Shown here: positions 1-8,115 of the stretch, one piece after another | Layout of the letters: each line of letters starts with the position of its first letter | Position numbering within the stretch: the first letter of the stretch is position 1 | Origin: Siccirubricoccus phaeus | GTDB lineage: Bacteria > Pseudomonadota > Alphaproteobacteria > Acetobacterales > Acetobacteraceae | Assembly (NCBI RefSeq): GCF_008360935.1 | Contig: NZ_SRXO01000015.1 | Location: 58,812-122,811, forward strand | Reading direction: 5' to 3' | Length of the DNA stretch: 64,000 nt | Made by a program: the position numbers and the translations under genes | The notes under the pieces: model-generated | Database searches by the model: none | What the model was told of the DNA's origin: nothing | The model's input: only the letters and a program-made list of their open reading frames with translations

Positions 1-59
1 GCTTTTGCGTGGCTCCGCTGGGTTTGTGGCCGGGGGGTAACGGGTATGCCCGGGCGGGG

Positions 60-270
60 GCTCCGTCAGGCAGGGGGCGCTGCCCCCTGCACCCCCGCCA
101 GGGGCGCCGCCCCTGGACCCCGCCGGGGACCGGACCGGTCCCCGGACCCCGGTCCGAGTTCTGGCCCGACGGTTGAACCTGCCGACTCACACCGGGGTCC
201 GGGGAGGGGTTGGCGGCACTGCCGGCAACCACCGGCGGAGGTGCAGGGTCGCGGGCGCTGCCCGCGACGA
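60..270. repeat. Family A GC-rich stem-loop cluster, copy 1; no gene in 1-307
   Basis: Bases 1-307 hold no credible gene. From about 60 there is a chain of short perfect stem-loops (for example AGGGGGCGCTGCCCCCT and CCAGGGGCGCCGCCCCTGG), then a GGACCCCGGTCCGAGT core, a GACGGTTGAACCTGCCGACT segment and ACACCGGGGTCCGGGG. Near 208 follows a GTTGGCGGCACTGCCGG palindrome of family C. The same ordered modules recur near 2.9, 8.0, 25.6 and 56.2 kb. Function is unknown; the copies lie between genes and can fold on either strand. Confidence 0.75.
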
Positions 271-307
271 CCTCCTGGTGGGGGGGCCGGGGGCGAAGGC
301 CCCCGAC

Positions 308-901
308 CTACACCGCCCGCGGCCGCAACCGCCGCATCGCCCGGCCCAGCCGGGCCTGCTCCGCCAGCCGCCGGTCGAGGAAGGCCAGCGCCGGGCCGGT
401 CTCCGCCGAGTCGTCCCGCAGCCAATAGGCCAGGGTCGCCGCGTAGAGCGCCGCCAGCGTCGCCCGCCGCGTATACCAGGAGAAATCCGCCGAGGTATCG
501 CCCGCCGCATGCCACATGGCATCCGCCGTCGCCGCGTTCAGCCGCAGCGCCGTCCCGGCATTCCAGGGCAGCGCCAGCAGCGCCATGGCCCGGCGCAGCG
601 CCTGCTTGTGCGGCGCCAGCAGGCCCAGGCGCAGCGCCACCAGCCGGCGGATGCGCGCCGGCACCCGCAGCCGGGCGATATCCTCCGCCGCGGCCGCCGC
701 CTCCATCGCCTGGTTCACCGCATCCACCCAGGCCTCCACCGCCCCCAGCGGGCCGCGGGGAAACAGGCTTTCCGCCAGCGCCGAGTCCTGCCCGGCAGCC
801 GCCATGGCGGCGCGCAGGCTGCCCCAATTCCACCCCTGCTCGGCGGCGATGGGCAGCAGCGCGGCCAGCGCCGCCGCCCGCTCCGGGCTGCGCTCCGTCA
901 T
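308..901 (-). CDS. COQ9 family protein
   Basis: A 197-residue protein resembling alphaproteobacterial COQ9/TetR-fold proteins, which bind lipid and support late steps of ubiquinone synthesis. Seen: an alanine-rich all-helical protein, an N-terminal helical part, and a central stretch (PARIRRLVALRLGLLAPHKQ, then ALRRAMALLALPWN) followed by ATADAMWHAAGDTSADFSWYT, which is the COQ9 signature region where the W..AGD.S.D..WYTRR pattern is conserved. Its ATG overlaps the def stop by 4 bp, so the two are almost certainly co-transcribed from def. Length fits the family. The lipid-binding role is family knowledge only. Confidence 0.85.
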   Translation of the reverse strand: MTERSPERAAALAALLPIAAEQGWNWGSLRAAMAAAGQDSALAESLFPRGPLGAVEAWVDAVNQAMEAAAAAEDIARLRVPARIRRLVALRLGLLAPHKQALRRAMALLALPWNAGTALRLNAATADAMWHAAGDTSADFSWYTRRATLAALYAATLAYWLRDDSAETGPALAFLDRRLAEQARLGRAMRRLRPRAV

Positions 902-1401
902 CGCGCCACCCCGCCGGCGGCGCGCGCCAGCTCCTCGGTGAAGCCGAAGAGGGAGAGGTCCTCCATCCGCATCGGGTAGAGCACGCCGTCCAGATGGTCC
1001 GTCTCATGCTGCATGACGCGGGCGAGCAGCCCCTCCGCCTCGCCCCCCACCTTCTGCCCGGCGGCGTCCATTCCGCGCCAGGCGATGCGCTTCGGCCGGG
1101 TGACGCAGCCGCGCAGCCCGGGGATGGAAAGGCAGCCTTCCCAGCCGCTCTCCGTCTCCTCGCCCAGGGCCATCAGCTCCGGATTCAGCAAGGCGCTCAC
1201 CTTGCCGCCGTCGCGATAGACGAAGAGGCGCCGCGGCACATGCACCTGCGGCGCGGCGAGGCCGAGCCCGCCGGCATCCAGCATGGTCTCGCCCATATCG
1301 GCGACCAGCCGCTGGATCTCCGGGTCCAGGGGGTCCGTCACCGGCGCGGCCTGCTGCAGCAGCACCGGGTGGCCCATCCGGGCGATCTTCAATATGGCCA
1401 T
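898..1401 (-). CDS. def: Peptide deformylase
   Basis: Removes the N-terminal formyl group from new proteins; cytoplasmic, metal-dependent. The 167-residue protein carries all three family motifs: GLGLAAPQ at 45-52, EGCLSIPG with the metal ligand Cys90, and QHETDHLDG with ligands His132 and His136 and catalytic Glu133. The start [14 protein letters not shown] is typical. It is divergent from rpsU and followed by the COQ9 gene with a 4-bp overlap. Many alphaproteobacteria carry more than one deformylase; no fmt lies beside this copy, so it may be the secondary one. Confidence 0.95.
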   Translation of the reverse strand: MAILKIARMGHPVLLQQAAPVTDPLDPEIQRLVADMGETMLDAGGLGLAAPQVHVPRRLFVYRDGGKVSALLNPELMALGEETESGWEGCLSIPGLRGCVTRPKRIAWRGMDAAGQKVGGEAEGLLARVMQHETDHLDGVLYPMRMEDLSLFGFTEELARAAGGVAR

Positions 1402-1619
1402 GCGCGCCTCCTCGGCCCCCGCCTGCCAGCAGAAGTAGGATGCCGCGAGGGCGGGCGGGAGGGGCTTCCGCCGCCCGGCCCCGCCATGCTATGAGTCCGT
1501 ATCCGCGTCAGATCGGCGTCCTGCCTGGGTCCGGGGTTCCGGAGCCGGGGGCAACCCGCCGCCTGCCGCGGCGTTCGTCGTTTTCCTCCCAACCCGAACC
1601 ACGAAGGAGTTGCCGCCGC

Positions 1620-1823
1620 GTGCAAGTCGTCGTCCGTGACAACAACATCGACCAGGCGCTGAAGGCGCTCAAGAAGAAGCTGCAACGTGAAGGCGTGTTC
1701 CGCGAGATGAAGCTCCGCCGGCATTACGAGAAGCCGTCCGAGCGCCGCGCCCGCGAGGCCGCCGAGGCCGTCCGCCGCGCCCGGAAGGTGGAGCGCAAGC
1801 GGCTGGAGCGCGAGGGCTTCTGA
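1620..1823 (+). CDS. rpsU: Small ribosomal subunit protein bS21
   Basis: A 67-residue basic ribosomal protein of the 30S subunit that sits near the 3' end of 16S rRNA and helps translation initiation. The start is a GTG at 1620, chosen because GAAGGAG lies at 1603-1609, ten bases upstream, and because the product then begins [20 protein letters not shown], as S21 does. The Arg/Lys-rich C-terminus ([16 protein letters not shown]) is also typical. It is monocistronic and divergent from def. The 5' leader of roughly 200 bases is GC-rich with no recognised regulatory motif. Confidence 0.95.
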   Translation: MQVVVRDNNIDQALKALKKKLQREGVFREMKLRRHYEKPSERRAREAAEAVRRARKVERKRLEREGF

Positions 1824-1902
1824 GCCCCTCCCCCGCCGCGCCGGGCCAGGCCGCCAGCGGGGGATTACTTCGGATCAGAGACCGGATGCCGCGGCGTGGG
1901 GG

Positions 1903-2874
1903 ATGCCCCGCGTGACGCGGCTTTTGGTCGTTCTGGGGGTGTTGCTGGGCGGTGGGGCGGCGGGGGCGCAGGATCTGGCGCCCTTTTTCGTACAGGCGGG
2001 CTGCGTGGATGCGGCGGGGCGGCCCCAGCCCGGGATGCTGCCTTTCGAATCGGGCTGCGGCCGGCCGCGCCCCCTGGCCGCAGGCCAGCCCCTGCCCTAC
2101 CGAAAGCATGACTGGCCGGCCGAGGCCGAGGCGGCGGCGCTGCCTCAGGGCTACCAGGCCTCCGATTCGCTGCTCGGCACGTTGCGCGGCCGGCGCGCCG
2201 CGCTGCAGAGCTTCGATTTCGCCGACGCCACCCGGGCCTTCGCCCGGCGGGATCCGGGGGATGGCGGGCAGGCGGTGGTGCTGGACCCCGGCGGTGCCTG
2301 GGCGGTGCTGACCGAGGATGGCAGCGGCGGCAGGCAATGGTTCCAGGGCCCGCGCTGCGGCCAGCGGGCGCTGCGCGGCGAGCCGGACCGCGGCTGGCTC
2401 TTCGCCCTGGCGCCGCTGCGGGAGGGCTGGCAGCAGCGCGTGGTGCGGCTGGGCATCAGTGCTGCGGCCGAAGCCTGCCCGGCGGCGCTGAATCCCAGCC
2501 TCACGCGCTGGCGGATGCTGCGGCTGGAACTGCCCTGGCGGGATGCCGGCGGGCCGCCCCGGGCGGTGGCGGCGGAAGTCCTGCTCTCCGAGCATTATGG
2601 CGGCGCCGGCATCGCCATGGCGGACCATCTGGAGCGGTTCTGGTTCGCCCGCGACCTGGGCCTGGTGCGCTGGGAGAGGTGGGAGAATCCGGCGCGAAGC
2701 CCGGCGCTGCGCATCGCCGCCATGGCGGCGCTGCTGGCGGCCTCCGGCCGCTGCCCGCCGGTGGCGGGGGCGGAACCGCCGGGGCCGGGCTGGCGGGCGG
2801 TGGATTGCCGGCTGTGGACGAATTTCGCGCGGGCGGCGCCAGGGGCGATGCTGCGCGGGTTGGAATGGCCCTGA
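1903..2874 (+). CDS. Hypothetical secreted or periplasmic protein
   Basis: A 323-residue protein of unknown function. Residues 1-22 form a signal peptide (basic start, LLVVLGVLLGG core, AGAQ cleavage site). The mature part has about six cysteines (VQAGCVDAAG, ESGCGRP, GPRCGQR, EACPAAL, SGRCPP, VDCRLW), which suggests disulfide bonds in the periplasm. No catalytic motif or lipobox is seen. It follows rpsU by 79 bases and is probably separately transcribed. Codon use is like its neighbours, so it is probably a real, lineage-restricted gene. Confidence 0.7.
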   Translation: MPRVTRLLVVLGVLLGGGAAGAQDLAPFFVQAGCVDAAGRPQPGMLPFESGCGRPRPLAAGQPLPYRKHDWPAEAEAAALPQGYQASDSLLGTLRGRRAALQSFDFADATRAFARRDPGDGGQAVVLDPGGAWAVLTEDGSGGRQWFQGPRCGQRALRGEPDRGWLFALAPLREGWQQRVVRLGISAAAEACPAALNPSLTRWRMLRLELPWRDAGGPPRAVAAEVLLSEHYGGAGIAMADHLERFWFARDLGLVRWERWENPARSPALRIAAMAALLAASGRCPPVAGAEPPGPGWRAVDCRLWTNFARAAPGAMLRGLEWP

Positions 2875-2875
2875 G

Positions 2876-3080
2876 AAGCAGGGGGCTCTGCCCCCATCGA
2901 ACGCATGCGTTCGATCCCCGCCGGGGCCAGGACCTGGCCCCGGACCCCGGTCTGAGCTTCAGACCCGGCGGTTCAGCCTGCCGACTCGCACCGTGGGTCC
3001 CGAGGGCCCCCTCCCCGGCCGGTACCGCCGCCAACGGGTAGCACCCCTGGTGGGGGCATGGGGGGCAGAGCCCCCATCCC
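2876..3080. repeat. Family A GC-rich stem-loop cluster, copy 2
   Basis: Contains GGGGGCTCTGCCCCC, GGCCAGGACCTGGCC, the GGACCCCGGTCTGAG core, a CTTCAGACCCGGCGGTTCAG segment, GCCGACTCGCACC and GGGGGCAGAGCCCCC. Module order is the same as in copies near 8.0 and 56.2 kb. It fills the gap between the secreted protein and the GST-like gene. Confidence 0.75.
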
Positions 3081-3146
3081 CCCTTGGCAGCCGCCCCGGG
3101 ATGCCGTCCTCTCAGCGCCGGACACACGCCCCTGGGGAGGAACACC

Positions 3147-3752
3147 TTGCAGCTCTACTGGTCCTCGCGCTCGCCCTTCGTCCGCAAGGTCATGGTCGTG
3201 GCGCATGAGCACGGCCTGGCCGAGCGGATCGAGAAGCGCCCGATCGTCGTTTCCGTGATGAAGACGGGGCGGGAGCTGCTGCCGACCAACCCGCTGGGCA
3301 AGATCCCCACCCTGGTGCTGGCGGATGGCACAATCCTCTACGATTCCTCCGTCATCTGCGAGTATCTCGACGAGATCGGCAGCGGCCCGAAGCTCTTTCC
3401 CGCCGCCGGCCCGGCCCGCTTCAACGCGCTGCGCCGCCAGGCGCTGGGCACCGGGCTGATGGACATGCTGGTGACCTGGCGCAGCGAGCTGACGCGGGAG
3501 CACCCCGCCCCTGGCGCGCTGGAAGGCTATGGCTGGAAGCTCGCCGCCAGCCTGCAGGCGCTGGAGGCGGAGGCCGACTCGCTCGCCGCCGACCCCTATG
3601 GCATCGGCCAGGTCTCGATCGGTGCGGCCCTCTCCTACCTGGATTTCCGCTTTCCGGAGGATTGGCGGGCGGCGCATCCCCGCCTCGCCGCCTGGCATGC
3701 CGGCTTCAGCGCCCGGCCGGCGGTGCAGGCCACGGCGCATATCGACGCCTGA
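3147..3752 (+). CDS. Glutathione S-transferase family protein
   Basis: A 201-residue GST-like protein. The N-terminal thioredoxin fold begins LQLYWSSRSPFVRKVMVVAHE, where the serine-rich SSRSPF stretch is the glutathione-activating site, and contains NPLGKIPTLVLADGTILYDSSVICEYLDE, the cis-proline loop and glutathione-binding segment. A helical C-terminal domain follows. I chose the TTG at 3147 because GGGGAGG lies at 3134-3140 and the product then starts exactly as GSTs do; an upstream in-frame ATG would add 21 unrelated residues. It stands alone after a repeat cluster. Substrate is unknown; detoxification is inferred from the family. Confidence 0.85.
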   Translation: MQLYWSSRSPFVRKVMVVAHEHGLAERIEKRPIVVSVMKTGRELLPTNPLGKIPTLVLADGTILYDSSVICEYLDEIGSGPKLFPAAGPARFNALRRQALGTGLMDMLVTWRSELTREHPAPGALEGYGWKLAASLQALEAEADSLAADPYGIGQVSIGAALSYLDFRFPEDWRAAHPRLAAWHAGFSARPAVQATAHIDA

Positions 3753-3778
3753 TCGGCGTGGGGCGCCGGCCCCGCCCC

Positions 3779-3855
3779 CTGGAGCGAGATCGGTCGAGGT
3801 GGATTACCGCAACCGTGCATCGCGCGACCAAGCAAGGCGCGGAGCAGGCATGGCC
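3779..3855. repeat. Degenerate copy of the 107-bp family B element
   Basis: The segment starting GGAGCGAGATCGGTCGAGG and continuing through AACCGTGCATCGCGCGACC can be aligned with the first two thirds of the 107-bp element at 18817, with many substitutions. It lies between the convergent GST and GntR genes. The remaining bases of 3753-3972 show no gene. Confidence 0.55.
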
Positions 3856-3972
3856 CCGATCGGGCCTGCCGCCCTGTCCAGGCCCCGGCCTTCACGCCGC
3901 GGCCGGCTCGTCCCGCCGCAAATCCGGCGAATTGCGCCGACCGGGCGCCAGCAACGCCGGGCCGCAGCCCTT

Positions 3973-4734
3973 TCAGCCGTTCACCAGAGCCGTCCCGGCT
4001 TCCTGCAGGATGATCTCCTGGGTGATGCGGAACTGCGCCGAGACGCCTTCGATCAGCGTCTTCGCATCCCGCGCCAGCGCAGCTTCCAGCAGCGGCCGGT
4101 GGGTACCGTATTCGGAGGGCATGTCCGGGTTCAGCCGCCGCGCCCAGGCGCGGTAGCGGGCGGCACGCTGGCTCAGCAGGGCGCGCATGGCCAGCAGGGT
4201 GGGGGAATCCGCCGCAGCCACCAGCCCTTCATGGAAGGCCAGATGCCGCACCTGCCAGGCCGGGTCCCGCCGCTGCGCCGGGTTGTGCACCGGCCCTTCC
4301 TCCAGCGCATCGTACAGGCGCTGCAGCTCCGCATCCCATTCCGGCCCGCCGCATGCCACGGACCGCGCCAGCAGCTCGGTCTCGATGAAGATGCGGCTGT
4401 AGATCACGTCCTGCAGCTCGCGCCGGGAGACCGGGGCGACACGGAAGCCGCGCTGGCCTTCCGCCACCACCAGGCTTTCCTGCACCAGATGCGCCAGGGC
4501 TTCCCGCAGGGTGCTGAAGCTGACCCCGTAGGAGCTGCGCAGGCTTTCGAAGCGCAGGCGTTGGCCAGGCTCCAGCCGTGCCTCCACGATATCCGCCCGC
4601 AGGCGGTGAAGGACATCCGAAGCGAGGGTCCGCCCGATGAGTTCATCGGCGACCGGGGGGTGCAATTTCACGTCAATCGGCCGGCTGCTTGTGTCGGTGG
4701 CGGGCGATTGTGCCGATACATCGAAATTCCTCAA
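3973..4734 (-). CDS. GntR family (FCD-type) transcriptional regulator
   Basis: A 253-residue regulator: an N-terminal winged helix (TLASDVLHRLRADIVEARLE, then SLRSSYGVSFSTLREALAHL) and a C-terminal helical FCD ligand-binding domain (SRRELQDVIYSRIFIETELL, HLAFHEGLVAAADS, EYGTHRPLLEAALARD). FCD proteins usually bind organic acids and their metal site uses Asp/His residues such as those in HLAFHEGL and THRPL. I chose the TTG at 4734 because AGGA lies five bases upstream; a TTG at 4749 is an alternative. It is divergent from the MBL-CMD pair at 4989-6657, its most likely target. The 4735-4988 gap is the natural operator region, but no clear palindrome was found. Confidence 0.85.
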   Translation of the reverse strand: MRNFDVSAQSPATDTSSRPIDVKLHPPVADELIGRTLASDVLHRLRADIVEARLEPGQRLRFESLRSSYGVSFSTLREALAHLVQESLVVAEGQRGFRVAPVSRRELQDVIYSRIFIETELLARSVACGGPEWDAELQRLYDALEEGPVHNPAQRRDPAWQVRHLAFHEGLVAAADSPTLLAMRALLSQRAARYRAWARRLNPDMPSEYGTHRPLLEAALARDAKTLIEGVSAQFRITQEIILQEAGTALVNG

Positions 4735-4988
4735 GTGATTCCTGCGCAACTTTAGGCAAAAATGTGAATCTGCCGGCCAGCCGCTGCGGCTGTTACATGC
4801 CGCTTACCTGCCTTTCTGCAATTCTCCCGCTGCCAATGCGACATGCCAATCATTCGCAGCGCTGGGCGGCCCCTCCTCCCCCCGCCGCCCGCGGGCCATT
4901 GCATCCCCCGCGCTTTCCGCCGAGGCTCGGCCAGAAGGCGCCGCCAGGCAGGACCGGGCAGGTGCAGGAAGCGGGGAGAACCGGCCAG

Positions 4989-5864
4989 ATGCAGCCCTTG
5001 CGGATCGGCGACGTCACGATCACCAGCATCATCGAGCGCGACGGCCCCTGGCGCCGCCCGGCCGAGATGTTCCCCGCCTATGACGAGGCGACCGCTGCCC
5101 GGCATCTGCGGACGCTCGACCCGGCGGTGTTCGATCCCGCCTCCGGCCGCATGGTGATCACCTACCAGACCTTCGTGGTCCGCACCCCGAAGCACACCAT
5201 CCTGGTGGATACCTGCACCGGCGAGGACAAGGGCTATCCGGCGCCGATGGATTTCCCGAAGGCGCCCTGGCTGGACGGGTTCAAGGCCGCGGGCCTCAGC
5301 TTCGAGGCGATCGACTACGTCTTCTGCACGCATCTGCACATCGACCATTGCGGCTGGAACACGCGGCTGGTGGATGGCCGCTGGGTGCCGACCTTCCCGA
5401 ACGCGAAATACGTCTTCCACAAGGGCGAATACGCGGCCTGGGAGGAAGCGACGCGGCGCGGCGCCAACCCGCCCGGCAATGTCTGGCGCTTCAATTGCGA
5501 GCCCGTCGTGGCGGCCGGCCAGGCGCTGCTGGTGGATGACGATTTCGCCCTGGACGACACGGTCTGGCTGCAGAAGACGCCGGGCCACTCGCCCTGCCAT
5601 TGCTGCGTCAACATCGCCTCCAGGGGCCAGAGCGCCGTCGTCACCGGCGACCTGATGCACCACGCGCTGCAGGTGCGGGAGCCGGGCTGGTCCACGGTGT
5701 TCGACTGGGATCCGCAGGAGGCCGCTTCCTCCCGTCGCGCCTTCCTCGCCGAGGTGGCGGAGACGCCGACGCTGGTGCTGCCCATCCATTTCCCGAATCC
5801 CACCGCCGGCCGCATCAAGGGCGGTGCCCAGGGCTTCGACTGGGCTTACCACCGGCCCGCCTGA
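4989..5864 (+). CDS. MBL-fold metallo-hydrolase
   Basis: A 291-residue metallo-beta-lactamase-fold enzyme. Zinc ligands: HLHIDH at 115-120 (HxHxDH), the His of KTPGHSPCH, the Asp of VVTGDLMHH, and the His of VLPIHFPNP. The start MQPLRIGDVTITSIIERDG is typical of AHL-lactonase-like and related hydrolases. The ATG at 4989 follows GGGGAG (4973-4978); reading further upstream gives a low-complexity extension. A GntR regulator is divergent upstream and a CMD-family gene lies 244 bases downstream. The substrate cannot be read from sequence; cyclic esters are a reasonable guess. Confidence 0.85.
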   Translation: MQPLRIGDVTITSIIERDGPWRRPAEMFPAYDEATAARHLRTLDPAVFDPASGRMVITYQTFVVRTPKHTILVDTCTGEDKGYPAPMDFPKAPWLDGFKAAGLSFEAIDYVFCTHLHIDHCGWNTRLVDGRWVPTFPNAKYVFHKGEYAAWEEATRRGANPPGNVWRFNCEPVVAAGQALLVDDDFALDDTVWLQKTPGHSPCHCCVNIASRGQSAVVTGDLMHHALQVREPGWSTVFDWDPQEAASSRRAFLAEVAETPTLVLPIHFPNPTAGRIKGGAQGFDWAYHRPA

Positions 5865-5874
5865 CCGCCAGGCT

Positions 5875-6089
5875 GAAGCGGGATCGGCGAGCGTCGCTCA
5901 CCCACCCGCTCCAGCTCCTTTGTCCGGCCGCGCGATTCACGCTTTCCGGTGAGCCCGCTTCAAGCAATCACGCTCTTTGTCCGGCCGCGTGATTCACGCT
6001 TTCCGGTGAGCCCACCTCAAGCGATCACGCTCTTTGTCTGGTCGCGTGATTCACGCTTTCAGGTCAGCCCACCTCAAGCGATCACGCTC
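5875..6089. repeat. Family B element with a 57-bp unit present three times
   Basis: The stretch begins as a diverged family B element (AGCGGGATCGGCGAGCGTCG near 5876), then its second half is present as three tandem 57-bp units at 5919-5975, 5976-6032 and 6033-6089. Each starts TTTGTC and ends ATCACGCTC. Units 1 and 2 differ at only a few bases; unit 3 has a handful more changes. The array ends nine bases before the Shine-Dalgarno sequence of the next gene, so it should form its leader. Confidence 0.9.
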
Positions 6090-6108
6090 GGAAATACGGA
6101 GGAAACCC

Positions 6109-6657
6109 ATGGCCCGAATCCCCTACCTCTCCGCCGCCGATCTGGCGCCGGAGGACAAGCCCCTGCTGGCGCGCGACATCTCCCTGCACAAGGCGCTGGT
6201 GAACAACCCCGCCGCCGCCCGCGCCTTCTCCGGCCTCGGCAGCTATCTGCGCCACGGCACCACGCTGGATGCGCGGCTGCGGGAGCTGGCCATCCTGCAG
6301 GTGGGCTGGCTTGCCCGCTCCCCCTATGAATGGTCGCACCATGTGAAGATCGGCTATGATTTCGGCGTCACCGACGCGGATATCGAGGCGCTGATCGCCG
6401 AAAGCCGCGGCGAGACGACGGCGCTGGACCCCGTGGCGCGGCTGGTGCTGAAGGCAGCGCGGGAGGTGCATGCCGGGCCGGGCATTCATTACGAGACCTT
6501 CGCCGCGCTGCGCGCCGTGCTGGACACGCCGTCCGTCGTCGATCTGGTGGTGACCGCCAGCTTCTACTGCGCCGTGGTGCGGCTGCTCGCCTCGCTCGAG
6601 ATCGATGTCGAGGAGAGCTACATGCCTTATTTGAAGAAATACCCCTTCCCGGTGTAG
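6109..6657 (+). CDS. Carboxymuconolactone decarboxylase-like protein
   Basis: A 182-residue AhpD/CMD-fold protein. Seen: LRHGTTLDARLRELAILQVGWLARSPYEWSHH, where CMD proteins have the RERELAIL..A......EW..H pattern, then FGVTDADIEALIAE and a helical C-terminus. There is no CxxC pair, so a peroxidase role like AhpD is unlikely. The start at 6109 is set by GGAGG at 6098-6102. The upstream leader consists of the triplicated 57-bp repeat. It pairs with the MBL hydrolase upstream; a similar CMD/MBL pairing occurs at 54.0-56.1 kb. Substrate is unknown. Confidence 0.85.
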   Translation: MARIPYLSAADLAPEDKPLLARDISLHKALVNNPAAARAFSGLGSYLRHGTTLDARLRELAILQVGWLARSPYEWSHHVKIGYDFGVTDADIEALIAESRGETTALDPVARLVLKAAREVHAGPGIHYETFAALRAVLDTPSVVDLVVTASFYCAVVRLLASLEIDVEESYMPYLKKYPFPV

Positions 6658-6760
6658 CAGAGGCGAGGGCCCGCCGCGGCGGAAGGGGCATGGCGGGCCG
6701 GCGGGCCGGGCCCTGCCCCGCCCCGGCCGGCCCCAAAGGACCAAGGACGGACCAGACGCC

Positions 6761-7951
6761 ATGAGCACCTCCGAGCCGGCGAAGAAGCCGCGCGGCCGCC
6801 AATTCTTCGCCAATCCGGGACCGACCAGCATTCCGGATTCCGTGCTGCTGGCGACGGCGCATCAGACCGTCGATTTCAACGACCCGAATTTCATCGCGGT
6901 CTACGAGGCCTGCATCGCCGGGCTGAAGCGCGTGCTGAAGACGCGGCAGGAGATCTTCCTCTATACCGGCTCCGGCCACGCGGCCTGGGAGGCGAGCCTG
7001 GTCAATCTGCTCTCCCCGGGCGATACCATCCTGATCCTCGAAAGCGGCTATTTCTCCCTCTCCTGGGCCGCCATGGCGGCGGATCTCGGGGTGGAGGTGC
7101 AGAGCGTTGCGGCGGATTGGCGCCGGGGCGTCGATCTCGGCGCGCTGCGGGAGGCGCTGGCGGCCGACAAGGGCCATGCCATCAAGGCCGTCTGCGTGGT
7201 GCATAACGAGACGGCGACGGGGATGATGATCCCGCTGCCGGAGGTGCGCGCGGCGCTGGACGCGACGGGTCATCCGGCGCTGTTCCTGGCGGACACCATC
7301 TCCTCCCTCGGCAGCCTCGATTTCCGCATGGATGAATGGGGCGTGGATGCCTGCGTCGGCGGCAGCCAGAAGGGGCTGATGCTGCCCACCGGCATGAGCT
7401 TCACGGGTGTCTCCGCCAAGGGGATGGCGGCGCATGCCGCCTCGACGCTGCCGAAGCATTACTTCAACTGGACGAACATGCTGAAGCGGCCGCATCGCAG
7501 CTTCGTCGGCACCGTCCCGGTCAGCTTCTTCTACGGGCTGCAGGAATCGCTGCGGCTGATCGAGCAGGAGGAAGGGCTGGAGAACGTCTTCGCCCGCCAT
7601 ACGCGGCTGGCCAGGGCGGTGCGCGCGGCGGTGCAGCACTGGTCCGGCAACAACGGCCCGCAGCTCTTCTGCCTGAACCCGGGGCGGTATTCGGACAGCG
7701 TGACGGCGATCCTGATGCCGGAAGGCTATGACGCGGATGCGTTGCGGGCGGTGGCGCTGCAGAAGTTCAATCTCTCGCTCGGCGGTGGGCTGGGGCCGCT
7801 CGGCGGGAAGGTGTTCCGCATCGGGCACCTGGGCGATCTGAACGAGCCGATGATCCTCGGCACGCTGGCGACGGTGGAGCTGGCGATGAAGACGGCCGGC
7901 GTGCCGCATACGCCGGGCGGCGTGCAGGCGGCGCTCGACGCGCTGGCATAG
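6761..7951 (+). CDS. Class V (serine-glyoxylate type) aminotransferase
   Basis: A 396-residue PLP enzyme of the alanine/serine-glyoxylate aminotransferase group. Seen: FFANPGPTSIPDSVL start, YTGSGHAAWEASL phosphate-binding region, HNETATGMMIPL, LADTISSLGSLDFRMDEWGVD with the PLP-ring Asp, GGSQKGLMLPTG with Schiff-base Lys204, and a C-terminal RIGHLGDL motif that binds the substrate carboxylate. Length matches the family. Donor and acceptor cannot be fixed; serine/alanine with glyoxylate or a related oxo-acid is likely. It follows the CMD gene by 103 bases on the same strand and may share its transcript. Confidence 0.9.
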   Translation: MSTSEPAKKPRGRQFFANPGPTSIPDSVLLATAHQTVDFNDPNFIAVYEACIAGLKRVLKTRQEIFLYTGSGHAAWEASLVNLLSPGDTILILESGYFSLSWAAMAADLGVEVQSVAADWRRGVDLGALREALAADKGHAIKAVCVVHNETATGMMIPLPEVRAALDATGHPALFLADTISSLGSLDFRMDEWGVDACVGGSQKGLMLPTGMSFTGVSAKGMAAHAASTLPKHYFNWTNMLKRPHRSFVGTVPVSFFYGLQESLRLIEQEEGLENVFARHTRLARAVRAAVQHWSGNNGPQLFCLNPGRYSDSVTAILMPEGYDADALRAVALQKFNLSLGGGLGPLGGKVFRIGHLGDLNEPMILGTLATVELAMKTAGVPHTPGGVQAALDALA

Positions 7952-7952
7952 C

Positions 7953-8115
7953 GGTCGGGGGCTCCGCCCCCGACACCCCCGGCAGAGGGCTCTGCCCTCT
8001 GCACTCCCGCCGGGGCCAGGACCTGGCCCCGGACCCCGGTCTGAGTTTCAGACCCGACGGTTCAACCCGCCGACTCACACCGGGGTCCGGGGGGTGGTCC
8101 ACCCCCCGGCAGGGG
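7953..8115. repeat. Family A GC-rich stem-loop cluster, copy 3
   Basis: Contains GGGGGCTCCGCCCCC, AGAGGGCTCTGCCCTCT, GGCCAGGACCTGGCC, the GGACCCCGGTCTGAG core, TTTCAGACCCGACGGTTCAA, GCCGACTCACACCGGGGTCC and further C/G runs. It lies between two convergent genes and ends at the stop of the TPR gene, so it could act as a two-way transcription end, though it has no T-tract. Confidence 0.8.

Noticed and set aside
5919..6089. CRISPR-like array
   Set aside because: The 57-bp units are directly adjacent with no spacers, only three exist, and no cas gene is in the window.
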